Assembly (NCBI RefSeq): GCF_030506365.1
Contig: NZ_CP073092.1
Coordinates: 1 to 64,000 of the forward strand
From: Corynebacterium tuberculostearicum
Lineage (GTDB): Bacteria; Actinomycetota; Actinomycetes; Mycobacteriales; Mycobacteriaceae
Reading direction: 5' to 3'
DNA: 64,000 nt
The stretch's first letter is position 1. Each line of letters opens with the position of its first letter. A program made the position numbers and the translations under genes. Shown piece after piece: positions 30,618 to 40,128 of the stretch. The notes under the pieces are model-generated. The model saw nothing but the letters and a program-made list of their open reading frames with translations, did not search any database and was not told the DNA's origin.

Positions 30618-32039
30618 CTACTCTCCCCGGCGCGGGTCCGATTCCTCGGCCGCGGACTCGCTGGCCGGGTTGGGGTCGACTGGGTTGGGGTCGGCCGCGC
30701 GGGGGCCGTCGGTGGTGGAGTCGGCGGAGGGGCTGTCGAAGATGGAGGCGGCGCGGAACTGCTGGCGCGGCAGGCGGGCGGTGTGGGAATCGGGGGTGGG
30801 GCGCTCGCGGCCGTCGGCAATGGCGTCTACTTCGTCGCCGCCGAGGGCGCTGTGCTCGACTGGCCCGCGGGTTTCAGAGTAGGCCCGAGACGGCATCTGC
30901 AACGGCTCTTCCGGGCGCTGGATGACGGGACGCTCGAATTCGGGCGCGCCTGCGGCCGGCGCGCCGCCGACGACCTCGACGATGGGCTGGGCGGGAATCT
31001 CGCGGGCTGGGTCCAATTCCTCGAGGCGCACCACGTGGGTGGCGGAGGAACGCGGGGGGAGGACGCGGGCGGCGTCGGCAAGCAGGGCGAGAGGCGGCAG
31101 CATCGCGTCCCATTCCGCGGAGCGCGCCTGCTTCGTGGTCTGCGCCAAGACCCACTCCGTTTCCATCCACAGTGCGGTAGCGGCCTCGGGCATTTGCTGC
31201 AGGGCGACGTGGACGCGCTCGTCCACCATGCGCTCGGTCACGGCGCTATCCGAGGAATACACATCGAAACCCTCGATGGTCATGGCCAACAGCAGATCCT
31301 CGGAGGTCTTCGCATCGTCCCGGTCGAAGCGACGGAAATCCACGACCATGTCGGAGGCCGCTCCGGTGCGCATGGCCATGACGTTGACGCCGTCGATATC
31401 CATCAACAGCATCTCGTGGCCGTACACATTGCCGGCGACAATGTCTTTGGGAGCCGCTCCCGTGGAGGCCACTCCCCTAGTCCATTCGTCTACGAGGTAA
31501 GGGTCGGCCTTCATGAATTCAAATCCCTTGGCTTCCGCCCAATTGCGGCGCTCGCGGCGCATGGTTCCTGGCAGGATCGGCCGGTGGCGTGCGTGTGGCT
31601 TGGAAGGCGCGGGGTGCTCGCTCGCGGACTCGTGGCTCGGCCGGTGCTCCGGTTCGCGGGTCGGTTCGTGCTCGGGGGCCGGCTCGGGTTCGTCGGTTGG
31701 CTCAGATTCTTGCTGGGCCGGGGTCTCGGTCGCGGGCTCGGGTGTGGGTTCCGGCGCGGGAGCTGGCACCGCTGCTTCGGTGGCTGGGGTGGCCGAATCG
31801 GCAGGCTCGGCCGCGGCGACACTTTCGGGCGCGGCGTCGGTGGATGCGGAGTCCATCGGAGTGGGATCTTCGGGGGCGGCGTCCGCGCGATCGGCGTCCG
31901 CGGGAGTGGGAGCCGCGGAGCTGGAGTCTGCGTCGGCGGAGGGTGTAGGGGTGGAGGTGCGCTGTTTGCCGTCGTAAAGCAGCAAGGCACCGCCGGCAAT
32001 GCCGAGAAGAACCGCAAAAGCAAGGATTAGAAAAGCCAT
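30618..32039 (-). CDS. Membrane-anchored hypothetical protein with Pro/Ala/Glu stalk
   Basis: This is a protein of about 473 residues that I do not recognise. An N-terminal membrane anchor (MAFLILAFAVLLGIAGGALLL) is followed by about 130 residues rich in Pro, Ala, Glu, Ser and Thr. A mixed alpha/beta domain (about 155-330, containing LLMDIDGVNVMAM and DMVVDFRRFDRDD) and a disordered tail follow. The anchor and stalk suggest display of the domain outside the membrane. GTG at 32042 and ATG at 32039 are adjacent alternative starts. A long glycine-rich frame on the opposite strand is only a shadow. It is separated from pyrE by 55 bp, same direction. Confidence 0.75.
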   Translation of the reverse strand: MAFLILAFAVLLGIAGGALLLYDGKQRTSTPTPSADADSSSAAPTPADADRADAAPEDPTPMDSASTDAAPESVAAAEPADSATPATEAAVPAPAPEPTPEPATETPAQQESEPTDEPEPAPEHEPTREPEHRPSHESASEHPAPSKPHARHRPILPGTMRRERRNWAEAKGFEFMKADPYLVDEWTRGVASTGAAPKDIVAGNVYGHEMLLMDIDGVNVMAMRTGAASDMVVDFRRFDRDDAKTSEDLLLAMTIEGFDVYSSDSAVTERMVDERVHVALQQMPEAATALWMETEWVLAQTTKQARSAEWDAMLPPLALLADAARVLPPRSSATHVVRLEELDPAREIPAQPIVEVVGGAPAAGAPEFERPVIQRPEEPLQMPSRAYSETRGPVEHSALGGDEVDAIADGRERPTPDSHTARLPRQQFRAASIFDSPSADSTTDGPRAADPNPVDPNPASESAAEESDPRRGE

Positions 32040-32133
32040 CACCCCACGATAGTAGTAGGAATGAGCAAGCCCCCAGCGCTCGGCGCGCGGACGCGGGAGG
32101 CTGAGGGCGAAGGCGAGGGGCGGGCTGGGGCGA

Positions 32134-32991
32134 TTAGCCGTTGACGGTGAGGCGGTCGCCGCGCTCTACGGGGTTGTGGGGGTTGGCGGACCACTGGGAC
32201 CAGCCGCCGACATAGTGGCGCAGGCCGGTGAAGCCGGCGTCTTCCATGGCGGCAAGGGCGAGGGCGGAGTGGTTGCCGGAACCGGAGTAAATGATGGCGC
32301 CTTGGACGTTGTCGGGGGTGAGGCCGGCGTCGAAAAGCACTTCGCGGATTTCGCCCACGGACTTCCAGGTGCGCAGGCCATCGTTGTGGAACAGGCGCTC
32401 TGGCACGTTGACGGCGCCGGGGATGTGGCCGGCCTTGAGGTCAAGGTTCTCGCGGCGGCCGGCGAAACGGTTGCGGGTGCGGGTATCGATGAGCAGGCCA
32501 TCGTGATTGCGCACGTCATCGATGGTGGCCACGGGCATCTGGCCCGGGTTAACCTCGGCGGTGGCCCCGACGGCGAAGTTGCCGGGGCCGGTCAGTGTGG
32601 TATAGCCCAGGTGTCGCCAATTGGCCAAGCCGCCGTCGAGGATGCGGACGTTTTCTAGGCCGGCCCAGCGCAAGGTCCACCACGCGCGGCCGGCGAAAAG
32701 GCCACGGCCTTCGTCATAGACCACGACGGGACGGTCCTTACGGATTCCCCACTGGCGGAAGTGCTCCTGCAGCTTATCCGGATCCGGCAGCGGGTTGCGG
32801 CCTACCTGGGAGCCAGGCAGGCCGGCGAAGGAATTGGCGGTATCGCTAAACAGTGCCGTCGGGATGTGCAGGGAGGTGAATTCGTTGTAGCTCTGGCGCA
32901 GCTGCGGCTGCCAGTGGGTGGCCAAGAGGGTGAAACGCTCGCCGTGATAAATGGATTCGCGGAGTTCTTGCGGGGAGACCAAAATGCTCAT
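32134..32991 (-). CDS. Rhodanese-like sulfurtransferase homologue with Ser at the catalytic Cys position
   Basis: This is a two-domain rhodanese homologue (285 residues) of the SseA type. The N-terminal domain (about 1-140) includes RPVVVYDEGRGLFAGRAWWTL; the C-terminal domain (about 150-285) includes DTRTRNRFAGR and GHIPGAVNVP. The active-site loop that normally begins with the persulfide-forming Cys reads YSGSGNHSA, with codon TCC (Ser236). Transfer of sulfur by the classical mechanism should therefore be impossible. The reading frame is otherwise intact and there is no frameshift, so this looks like a retained non-catalytic homologue. It is followed by clpB upstream, same strand, with 56 bp between. 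Confidence 0.88.
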   Translation of the reverse strand: MSILVSPQELRESIYHGERFTLLATHWQPQLRQSYNEFTSLHIPTALFSDTANSFAGLPGSQVGRNPLPDPDKLQEHFRQWGIRKDRPVVVYDEGRGLFAGRAWWTLRWAGLENVRILDGGLANWRHLGYTTLTGPGNFAVGATAEVNPGQMPVATIDDVRNHDGLLIDTRTRNRFAGRRENLDLKAGHIPGAVNVPERLFHNDGLRTWKSVGEIREVLFDAGLTPDNVQGAIIYSGSGNHSALALAAMEDAGFTGLRHYVGGWSQWSANPHNPVERGDRLTVNG

Positions 32992-33047
32992 GCCCCCGAG
33001 TCTAAGGGCATGAGCAGGATTTGGCGCGGCGGGCGCTGCGCGGCCGA

Positions 33048-35603
33048 CTAGCGGGCGGCGATGTCTAACTCGGCGCCGCCATCGGCGACGTCCACGTGGA
33101 CGGTGTCGCCATCGCCAATATCGCCGGCCAGCAGCTTCTTGGCGAGCTTGTCACCGATGGCCTGCTGGATGGTGCGGCGCAACGGGCGGGCGCCATAGGC
33201 CGGGTCGTAGCCACGCTCGGCCAGCCAGGACTTGGCGGAATCCGAGACCTGCAAGGTCAGGCGGCGGGCGTCGAGGCGCTCGGACAGGCCGCGCAGTTGG
33301 ATGTCGACGATGCCACGCAGGAGCTCCTCCGAAAGGGGCTCGAACATAACCACATCATCGAGGCGGTTGATGAATTCGGGCTTGAAGGCCTTCTTCACCG
33401 CGTCCATGGTCTCCTCGCGGGTGCCGCCGGCGCCCAGGTTGGAGGTCAGGATGATGACGGTATTGCGGAAGTCGACGGTGCGTCCTTGGCCGTCGGTAAG
33501 CCGGCCTTCATCCAGGACCTGCAGGAGGACGTCGAAGACGTCGGGGTGAGCCTTTTCCACCTCGTCGAAAAGCACGAGCGTGTAGGGGCGGCGGCGCACG
33601 GCCTCGGTGAGCTGGCCGCCGGCCTCGTGGCCGACGTATCCCGGAGGGGCACCGACGAGGCGGGAAACGGAGTGCTTCTCGCCGTACTCGGACATATCGA
33701 TGCGCACCATGGCGGATTCATCGTCGAAGAGGAAGTCTGCCAATGCCTTCGCCAGCTCGGTCTTGCCCACACCGGTGGGGCCGAGGAAGAGGAAGGAACC
33801 GGTCGGGCGGTTGGGGTCGGCCACGCCCGCACGGGAGCGGCGCACAGCATCCGATACCGCGGTAACGGCTTCCTTCTGTCCCACCACGCGCTTGCCCAGC
33901 ACGGATTCCATGTTGAGCAGCTTCTCGGTCTCGCCCTGCAACATCTTGCCGGCCGGGATGCCGGTCCAGGCGGAAACGACCTCCGCGATGGTGTCCGGGC
34001 TTACCTCCTCATCGAGCATCGTGTTGCGCTGCTCGGCGGCCTTGACCTCCGCGGCCGCGAGATCCTTTTCCAGCGGTGGAATCTTGCCGTAGTTGATCTC
34101 AGAGGCCAGTGCGAGGTCGCCGTCACGCTCGGCGATTTCAGCCTGGCGGCGCAGGTCATCGAGTTCTTCCTTGATGTTTTGGACATCATCGATGGCCTTC
34201 TTCTCGTTGGCCCAGCGGGCCTTGAGCTCACCAAGCTTTTCGCGCTGGTCCGCGAGCTCGCCCTGCAGGGTGGCTAGGCGATCCTGGGAGGCGGCGTCAG
34301 ATTCCTTCTTCAGCGCCAGCTCTTCGATCTCCATGCGGCGTACGATGCGCTCCAGCTCGTCGATTTCCTGCGGTGAGGAGTCGATCTCCATGCGCAGGCG
34401 GGAGCCTGCTTCATCGACGAGGTCGATGGCCTTATCCGGTAGGAAGCGGTTGGTGATGTAGCGGTTGGATAGCTCGGCGGCCGATACCAGCGCGGAGTCC
34501 ATGATGCGCACGCCGTGGTGCACCTCGTAGCGCTCCTTCAGGCCACGCAGGATGCCGATGGTGTCCTCCACCGAAGGCTCGGCGGCGTAGACCTGCTGGA
34601 AGCGGCGCTCGAGGGCGGCATCCTTTTCGATGTACTTGCGGTACTCGTCCAGGGTGGTGGCGCCAACAAGACGCAGCTCGCCGCGGGCCAGCATGGGTTT
34701 AATCATGTTGCCGGCGTCCATGGAGCCGTCGCCAGTAGCGCCGGCACCGACGATGGTGTGCAGCTCATCGATGAAGGTGATGATCTCGCCCTCGGAGGAC
34801 TTAATCTCATCGAGCACGGCCTTGAGGCGCTCCTCGAATTCGCCGCGGTACTTCGCGCCGGCGACCATGGAGCCTAGATCCAGGCTGATGAGGGTCTTAC
34901 CCTTGAGGGACTCGGGGACGTCGCCAGCCACGATGCGGCGGGCCAAGCCCTCCACGATGGCGGTCTTGCCCACGCCGGGTTCGCCAATGAGCACTGGGTT
35001 GTTCTTCGTGCGACGGCTAAGCACCTGGACCACGCGGCGGATTTCCTGATCGCGGCCGATAACCGGGTCGATCTTTCCCTCTCGGGCGCGGGCGGTGAGG
35101 TCCGTGGCGTACTTTTCTAGGGCCTGGAACTGGTCCTCCGGGTTCTCAGAGGTCACCTTGGCGGCACCGCGAACAGAGGGGAAGGCACCCTTGATGGCGT
35201 CATAAGTAGCACCACGGCCGGTAAGTAGCTCGGCGGCGTCGGTCTTAGAGCCCGCGATGGCGGCGAGGAGGACCTCGGTGGAGACGAATTCATCGCCCAG
35301 CTCCCCGGCCAACTCCTGCGATTTGGTCAGGACGTTGAGGCCGTCGCGGTTAAATTGCGGGTTGGCCATATTGGCACCCTCGGCCTTGGGATAGGAATCA
35401 ACGAGCTCGCGGGCTTCCTTGAGCACGGTATCCGGATCTACGCCGGTGGCCTTAAGTACTGGGGCGGCGATTCCGCCTTCTTGGCTAAGAATGGCCGCCA
35501 GCAGGTGGGCCGGGCGGATATCCGGGTTGCCATTAGAGGAGGCGGTTTGCAGGGCGTCCTGCAAGGCCTCCTGTGTTTTAGTGGTGGGGTTAAATGAGTT
35601 CAT
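33048..35603 (-). CDS. clpB: ClpB disaggregase
   Basis: This is the Hsp100 chaperone ClpB (851 residues), which works with DnaK to rescue aggregated proteins. Order: N-terminal Clp_N repeats (1-150), first AAA+ domain with Walker A GEPGVGKT near 205, coiled-coil M domain (about 410-525, [16 protein letters not shown]), second AAA+ domain with GPTGVGKT near 606, and the C-terminal D2-small domain. Length is typical. Two HAIR-type inverted repeats and a SigH-like promoter lie upstream, so it is heat-shock regulated by HspR and probably SigH. Confidence 0.98.
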   Translation of the reverse strand: MNSFNPTTKTQEALQDALQTASSNGNPDIRPAHLLAAILSQEGGIAAPVLKATGVDPDTVLKEARELVDSYPKAEGANMANPQFNRDGLNVLTKSQELAGELGDEFVSTEVLLAAIAGSKTDAAELLTGRGATYDAIKGAFPSVRGAAKVTSENPEDQFQALEKYATDLTARAREGKIDPVIGRDQEIRRVVQVLSRRTKNNPVLIGEPGVGKTAIVEGLARRIVAGDVPESLKGKTLISLDLGSMVAGAKYRGEFEERLKAVLDEIKSSEGEIITFIDELHTIVGAGATGDGSMDAGNMIKPMLARGELRLVGATTLDEYRKYIEKDAALERRFQQVYAAEPSVEDTIGILRGLKERYEVHHGVRIMDSALVSAAELSNRYITNRFLPDKAIDLVDEAGSRLRMEIDSSPQEIDELERIVRRMEIEELALKKESDAASQDRLATLQGELADQREKLGELKARWANEKKAIDDVQNIKEELDDLRRQAEIAERDGDLALASEINYGKIPPLEKDLAAAEVKAAEQRNTMLDEEVSPDTIAEVVSAWTGIPAGKMLQGETEKLLNMESVLGKRVVGQKEAVTAVSDAVRRSRAGVADPNRPTGSFLFLGPTGVGKTELAKALADFLFDDESAMVRIDMSEYGEKHSVSRLVGAPPGYVGHEAGGQLTEAVRRRPYTLVLFDEVEKAHPDVFDVLLQVLDEGRLTDGQGRTVDFRNTVIILTSNLGAGGTREETMDAVKKAFKPEFINRLDDVVMFEPLSEELLRGIVDIQLRGLSERLDARRLTLQVSDSAKSWLAERGYDPAYGARPLRRTIQQAIGDKLAKKLLAGDIGDGDTVHVDVADGGAELDIAAR

Positions 35604-35658
35604 GTGTGCGTTGCTCCTTCTAAGATTTATTCACCCACTGTAGGGCTTCACTTAGCAC

Positions 35659-35684
35659 AACGCACCCAGAGTTGAGCCTATTCC
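35659..35684 (-). promoter_or_regulatory. SigH-like promoter of clpB
   Basis: On the minus strand GGAATA (35684-35679) and GTT (35661-35659) are separated by 17 bp, which fits the SigH consensus GGAAT...GTT. The -35 element lies inside the HAIR operator, so HspR binding would block it. Confidence 0.6.
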
Positions 35685-35692
35685 ACTCAACT
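35670..35692. promoter_or_regulatory. HAIR operator 1 of clpB (HspR site)
   Basis: AGTTGAG-N9-CTCAACT is a perfect inverted repeat matching the core TTGAG-N9-CTCAA of HspR-associated inverted repeats. It lies about 70-90 bp before the clpB start. Confidence 0.85.
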
Positions 35693-35700
35693 TAAATATT

Positions 35701-35722
35701 TTTAAGCGTAGGCCGCTCAACT
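35701..35722. promoter_or_regulatory. HAIR operator 2 of clpB
   Basis: TTAAG-N9-CTCAA differs from the HAIR core at one base. It lies 32 bp (about three helix turns) from the first site, centre to centre, so two HspR dimers could bind on the same face. Confidence 0.65.
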
Positions 35723-35735
35723 TTGCGCAGGACCT

Positions 35736-37148
35736 TTAAACCTGCTTGTATTCCTCGTTTTCGTGGCCCAGAATCTGCAAGCTGTGGGCGATAGCAAAGA
35801 AGGATAAGGTCACCGCCTGGATAAAAAGCGCCCACTTGAGATCTTCATTGAAACTCTTGAAATCGCCAATGCTGCACAGGTGGGCAATGCCGTTGGCGCT
35901 GGCCCATACAGCCAAGGCGCTGATATAAACCAGCTGGTCGGTGGGGGTAATTCCCATCTCGATGACAAACTTGCGGAGTAGGTCCATCATGATGGCATAG
36001 TTCTTGGCCATACCCTCATGCGAGCTGCCATCACCATTGTGTGGAACGATGGAACCGCTGGCCAGCGCGATAATGGAGCTGAAACGCTCTGGGTACATCA
36101 TCGCGTAATTAAAATAGGCGGCCGCAACAATCTGCAGTTGGTCTACAGTGGGGGTGTCCTCCGGAAGCGCAGCAAGGCAATTCTCGAAGACCTTGACCAT
36201 TTCCGTGATGGTGAGGGTTTCTGCCACCTCACGCAGCGCGAAATCGTTGTCCACGATGGTGGTCAGGAAGTCTTTGGAGGTACCAAGCTTTTCGGCCACG
36301 TGGTCAAAGAAGCGGCGGTCGACACCGCGGCGACCAGCCACACGCAGCGCGGCCTCGATGATGACCTTCTTGGCTTCCTCAGGATCCATCTGCTCAAGGT
36401 TATCCGGAGCCACGAAGGGCTTTTCACGCTCGCTGCCCATGACCTTTTCCACAATGCCGCGGGCATCGTTCATAATGGGGCGGCGTTGCGGGATCTGCTT
36501 ATTCTTAAACCAATATTGCAGGGCATCGACTACAAGACGATCGACCTGCTTAAGGTTGGCGGCGCGAATAACGGCATGTTGCAGGCGCAGGATACCTACC
36601 ACGCTCAGGTGGCCCATGCCATGGATGACCGACCAACACGCCAAGGTAATGCGGCCGATTTGCAGGGGAGAGATGTCTCCACCGTGAGCAACGACGGCAC
36701 CTTGCTCTTCGGCAAAGCGCTTGACGACGTCCAGCGCCATGTCCGCCCCCGGAGTCCCCGACTTTTCTCCCTTGGCGAATTGGCAAACATGCTCCTCATC
36801 GAGGGCGTCATACCGCTCAAAGAGGTAGTGGTAGATGGCGGGCTCGTCATGGGCGTAGGCAAAGTAGGCCTCTGCCAGCTGCATGAGGACATCGCCGCCG
36901 GAATTGCCCTCCGGCAGGTGGCGCGCCGCCTCCACCATGTATTCAGACATGCGACGATCCAAGAAGGCAGGGATTTCCGCGAGCATGTCAGCACCGGTGG
37001 CGAATTCCTCAGCCACCGCCTGTGGCGAGAGACCAGCCTGGTCCGCCACAGATTCCACGGTAACGGCCTGCTCGCCTTCGCAGCCCGCTACATAAACAGC
37101 GGCTTCCAGGATGATCACCCGCCTAGAAGCCCCATCTAACTGGTACAT
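35736..37148 (-). CDS. Double TetR-like regulator (two units fused)
   Basis: This 470-residue protein appears to contain two TetR-type units in tandem. Unit one (about 1-215) has a helix-turn-helix-like start (VIILEAAVYVAGCEG, VTVESVADQAGLSPQAVAEEF). Unit two (about 240-465) has KKVIIEAALRVAGRRG and RRFFDHVAEKLGTSKDFL. Both carry long helical ligand/dimer domains with matching segments (YFAYAHDEPAIYHYLFERYD versus YFNYAMMYPERFSSII). A fused pseudo-dimer could bind an asymmetric operator. Its target is unknown; the neighbouring glutamate symporter gene, 255 bp upstream in the same direction, is a candidate. It starts at ATG 37148. Confidence 0.75.
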   Translation of the reverse strand: MYQLDGASRRVIILEAAVYVAGCEGEQAVTVESVADQAGLSPQAVAEEFATGADMLAEIPAFLDRRMSEYMVEAARHLPEGNSGGDVLMQLAEAYFAYAHDEPAIYHYLFERYDALDEEHVCQFAKGEKSGTPGADMALDVVKRFAEEQGAVVAHGGDISPLQIGRITLACWSVIHGMGHLSVVGILRLQHAVIRAANLKQVDRLVVDALQYWFKNKQIPQRRPIMNDARGIVEKVMGSEREKPFVAPDNLEQMDPEEAKKVIIEAALRVAGRRGVDRRFFDHVAEKLGTSKDFLTTIVDNDFALREVAETLTITEMVKVFENCLAALPEDTPTVDQLQIVAAAYFNYAMMYPERFSSIIALASGSIVPHNGDGSSHEGMAKNYAIMMDLLRKFVIEMGITPTDQLVYISALAVWASANGIAHLCSIGDFKSFNEDLKWALFIQAVTLSFFAIAHSLQILGHENEEYKQV

Positions 37149-37403
37149 CTAGTTCCCCATCAAGACAAAGATTAATACTCGATAATTCTAACAAAATTTT
37201 AAGGTAAAGGGATAGCCCCAATCGATTATCCTTTTCAAGGAATCCGACACTCACCGATGTTAACGGTGGTAGCGCGGCTGATGAGCCATGATTACGACGG
37301 TAAGCACCTCGACCCACTCGCACCGGCGAACTGTTTTCTTAACTTTAGTGCGGACAATCTCATAGTTTTTTAAGGTTGACCGAGGGGGCGTCGGAAAGCG
37401 CGG

Positions 37404-38777
37404 CTATGCCTGCTTCTGCCCTACATGGCCGATACCCTCTTGGAAGATAGTGCCGCGCGGCGGCATAAGGCGCATGGACTTGAAGGCAATATAGACGCCG
37501 ATGGAAATCGCCAAGGAAATGGCACCGAACGCGCCGGTAAATCCGTACATCACGGCCATAGGCGCGATGATGGTCCACGAGATTTCAAACGGGCCGAAAC
37601 CGATATAGGCCATGCCGTATTCGGACAGCGTGCCGGACTTGAGCTTGGGATCCACAATCTTGAGGATGGCGATGCCGGTCGCCACAGTGGCGGTGGCCCA
37701 GCCCCAGCCAAAGATGCCGCGCTCAATCCAGCGCTCGCCAAAGAACTCGGCCGGGAACCACAGCAAGAAGAACACGCAGAAGATGGTGCCGAGGATGAAG
37801 AGCAGGAGAAGGGCCTGCCAGTAGGAGGCAATGGCGGCCGGGACGATGGCGGCCACACCGAAGGCAATGAGGTAGTCCGTGGCCGCGCCGGAGATGGAGG
37901 AAATGGAGTCCTTATCCAGGTAGTCCTCAGCACCGACGAAGTTCATGAGCGCACGGAAGAGAAGGCCGACCACCATGGACATAGCAAAGAGCGGCACGGA
38001 GACGTTTTCCCAGATGCTGCTCAGGCCCTGGTTGATGCCGTAGGCGGTCATCACGGTCAGGATGATGAAGCCGAAGTGCAATGCGAGCGGCTCGATGGAG
38101 GAAGGGTTGGTGGTAGCGCGGCCGAGCGACGGGCGCTCATCGATGTTTTTGATGTAGCCGCGGCGCAGCTCTTCCGGAAGTTCCTTGGGCACGTGGGAGA
38201 CCTTGCCCTTGCGGATGCCCCAGTTGCCGGCGATCACGCCGCCGATGATGGCGGCCAGCGTGCCGACGGTCGCGGAGGTAAAGCCCAGCGAGGAGGCAGC
38301 ATCGGCGCCCACGCCCTCCAGCGCGCCACCCACGGCCGCGGCGGTACCGAATCCGCCGGTGAAACCGACGGGCAGCATCATGCCGAACCAATTCGGGGTA
38401 TCGAAAAGCGGCGCAAAAAGGAAAAGCCCCAGCACGATGAACAGGCCCCACTGGCCGGTGAACATCATGGTGGAATAGCCCCACATATTGCGCGCGCCCT
38501 TGCCCATGTTGCCGCCCACTTCCATGGAATAGGCCATAGACGCAAAGACCACCGCGATGAGGATGGAGGTGTAATCACCCAAATTATCGGAGAAGTTGAT
38601 CCAGCCCAGCACGTTTGGACCTACCAGCAGGCCGATGAGGCCGGCGGTAATCGGGGCAGGCAGCAGCAGGTCCTGGAAGATGAACTTCACCTGGTGACGC
38701 AGGACATTGCCGATGACCATGAGCAAAGAAATCCAGCCCACATCCAGCATGAGCGTATAAGCGGAAAAATCTTCCAT
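37404..38777 (-). CDS. Sodium/glutamate symporter family protein (GltS-like)
   Basis: This is a polytopic membrane transporter of 457 residues with about ten hydrophobic segments and the family's two pore-loop regions (GFTGGFGTAAAVGGALEG near 140 and the repeat around GAATDYLIAFGVAAIVPA near 300). It begins MEDFSAYTLMLDVGWISLLMVIG. GltS proteins take up glutamate with sodium. The placement beside a double TetR regulator and in a genome with the PknG pathway fits glutamate metabolism, but substrate specificity is inferred from family only. AAGGGTCC precedes the ATG. Confidence 0.85.
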   Translation of the reverse strand: MEDFSAYTLMLDVGWISLLMVIGNVLRHQVKFIFQDLLLPAPITAGLIGLLVGPNVLGWINFSDNLGDYTSILIAVVFASMAYSMEVGGNMGKGARNMWGYSTMMFTGQWGLFIVLGLFLFAPLFDTPNWFGMMLPVGFTGGFGTAAAVGGALEGVGADAASSLGFTSATVGTLAAIIGGVIAGNWGIRKGKVSHVPKELPEELRRGYIKNIDERPSLGRATTNPSSIEPLALHFGFIILTVMTAYGINQGLSSIWENVSVPLFAMSMVVGLLFRALMNFVGAEDYLDKDSISSISGAATDYLIAFGVAAIVPAAIASYWQALLLLFILGTIFCVFFLLWFPAEFFGERWIERGIFGWGWATATVATGIAILKIVDPKLKSGTLSEYGMAYIGFGPFEISWTIIAPMAVMYGFTGAFGAISLAISIGVYIAFKSMRLMPPRGTIFQEGIGHVGQKQA

Positions 38778-38955
38778 GAGGACCCTTTCTAGCTGTGCAA
38801 TTATGGCGGCTTGCCCCCGTTAGAGGGCAGACGGATAGGGAATACAATACCTTCCGACAAGTGAGCCACAACATAGGCTCCCGTTTTCACCCCCACTACA
38901 CTTTCAGTAGGTAGCTCGACCCCCGGTTGGGCGCTGACTATTAGGATGATGTGAC

Positions 38956-40128
38956 ATGTGGGAATTGGGCGAGCATTTTCGAAATTACGAAGACGAGTAC
39001 CGCGATGCGGTCCACGAGCATTTCTTTAACGCGGTGCCTGAATCCCGCCAGATTTTTGCCCTGTCGATGCGCGATACCCATACCTCGATGGTGCCTGCGC
39101 TGGCGTGGGTGATTGAGCATACGGAGCCTGGGGAGCCCCTGCTTGCCGACGTCTCCGCAAAACTCACCCAGCTCGCCCGCGATCACCGCCGGCATGGGTT
39201 TCCGGCCGAAATCTATGCCCACTTTGCCGACGCCCTCGTGGCCGGCCTGCGCGTTTTGGCGCTGACGCAGTATCAATACAACTTTGCCTGTGACGTCATC
39301 CACCAGGTGTGCGCCACGATGGCCGACGCCGCACGGGAGTCCGACGCCGCCGGCGAAGCACCGGCGCACTCGGCGCAAGTAGTGGCGGTGGATCACCCCA
39401 CCCGCGAGACGTCCATCATCCGCGTGGAGGCTGGCCTGGCTGTGCCCTATCAACCGGGGCAGCACTTTCCGGTGACCACGCAGTACTTGCCCGGGCAATG
39501 GCGGATGCTCACTCCTGCGCAGCCTAGCGACGGAACCGGCCAGCTGGTCTTTCACGTCTCCACCGCGGGCGAGGCTTCCCGGTCCCTCGCGCACGCGCAG
39601 CCAGGAGACTGGTGGACCCTGGGCCAGCCCGCCGGCGGCATTAGCCTGCAGAACGCGGGCGCAAGAGAACTGGTCATCATTGCCTATGGCACCGGCTGGG
39701 CCACGGCCCGCTGCGCGGCGCTCGCCACGCTGGACGATGAAGACCGCGGCCGAGTACCACGCCTCTTTGCCGTGGCGGGCAGCCCCGGCGCCCACTATGA
39801 CACCTACTTCCAGCAGAACCTGGCAGCGCTCGGCGTGCCGGTGCGCCGCATCGTGCGGGAAGAACAAGACCCGTGGCTGCTCAATGCCCGCGAATTGGCA
39901 CCCGACGCCGACTATGTAGTCTCCGGGGAACCGACCGATGTAGTAGTCAACGAGGTGGAGTTATCCACAGGCACTCCCCCGCGCTTCTTACTCGTCGGAC
40001 CGGCCGACGAGGTTGTGGAAGGTGCGGAAAGGTTGGTTCAAAGGGGCGTCGGCAAGCAGCAGATCGACGTCCTTAGCTGGGGCCGCGACGGGCGCTGGCA
40101 GCCGGAAGACTACGCGGCTCTGGCCTAG
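38956..40128 (+). CDS. Flavohaemoglobin-like protein
   Basis: This 390-residue protein has an N-terminal globin domain (about 1-130, with LARDHRRHGFPAEIYAHF as the likely proximal-His region) followed by an FAD/NAD reductase module (about 135-365: PGQHFPVTTQYLPG, IAYGTGWATARCAAL, FLLVGPADEVV). Flavohaemoglobins oxidise NO to nitrate with O2 and NADPH. The usual flavin motif RxYS reads RMLT here, so FAD binding or activity may be altered. A TAGGAT element 8 bp before the ATG suggests a leaderless transcript. The stop shares CTAG with the convergent amidase gene. Confidence 0.8.
   Translation: MWELGEHFRNYEDEYRDAVHEHFFNAVPESRQIFALSMRDTHTSMVPALAWVIEHTEPGEPLLADVSAKLTQLARDHRRHGFPAEIYAHFADALVAGLRVLALTQYQYNFACDVIHQVCATMADAARESDAAGEAPAHSAQVVAVDHPTRETSIIRVEAGLAVPYQPGQHFPVTTQYLPGQWRMLTPAQPSDGTGQLVFHVSTAGEASRSLAHAQPGDWWTLGQPAGGISLQNAGARELVIIAYGTGWATARCAALATLDDEDRGRVPRLFAVAGSPGAHYDTYFQQNLAALGVPVRRIVREEQDPWLLNARELAPDADYVVSGEPTDVVVNEVELSTGTPPRFLLVGPADEVVEGAERLVQRGVGKQQIDVLSWGRDGRWQPEDYAALA

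Noticed and set aside
30570-32030. 486-codon plus-strand frame opposite the anchored unknown protein
   Set aside because: Glycine/arginine-rich composition without a start signal; the minus strand encodes a clean membrane anchor and a domain.
37425-38792. 455-codon plus-strand frame opposite the glutamate symporter
   Set aside because: Strongly charged His/Gly/Glu composition, the mirror of hydrophobic codons of the transporter.
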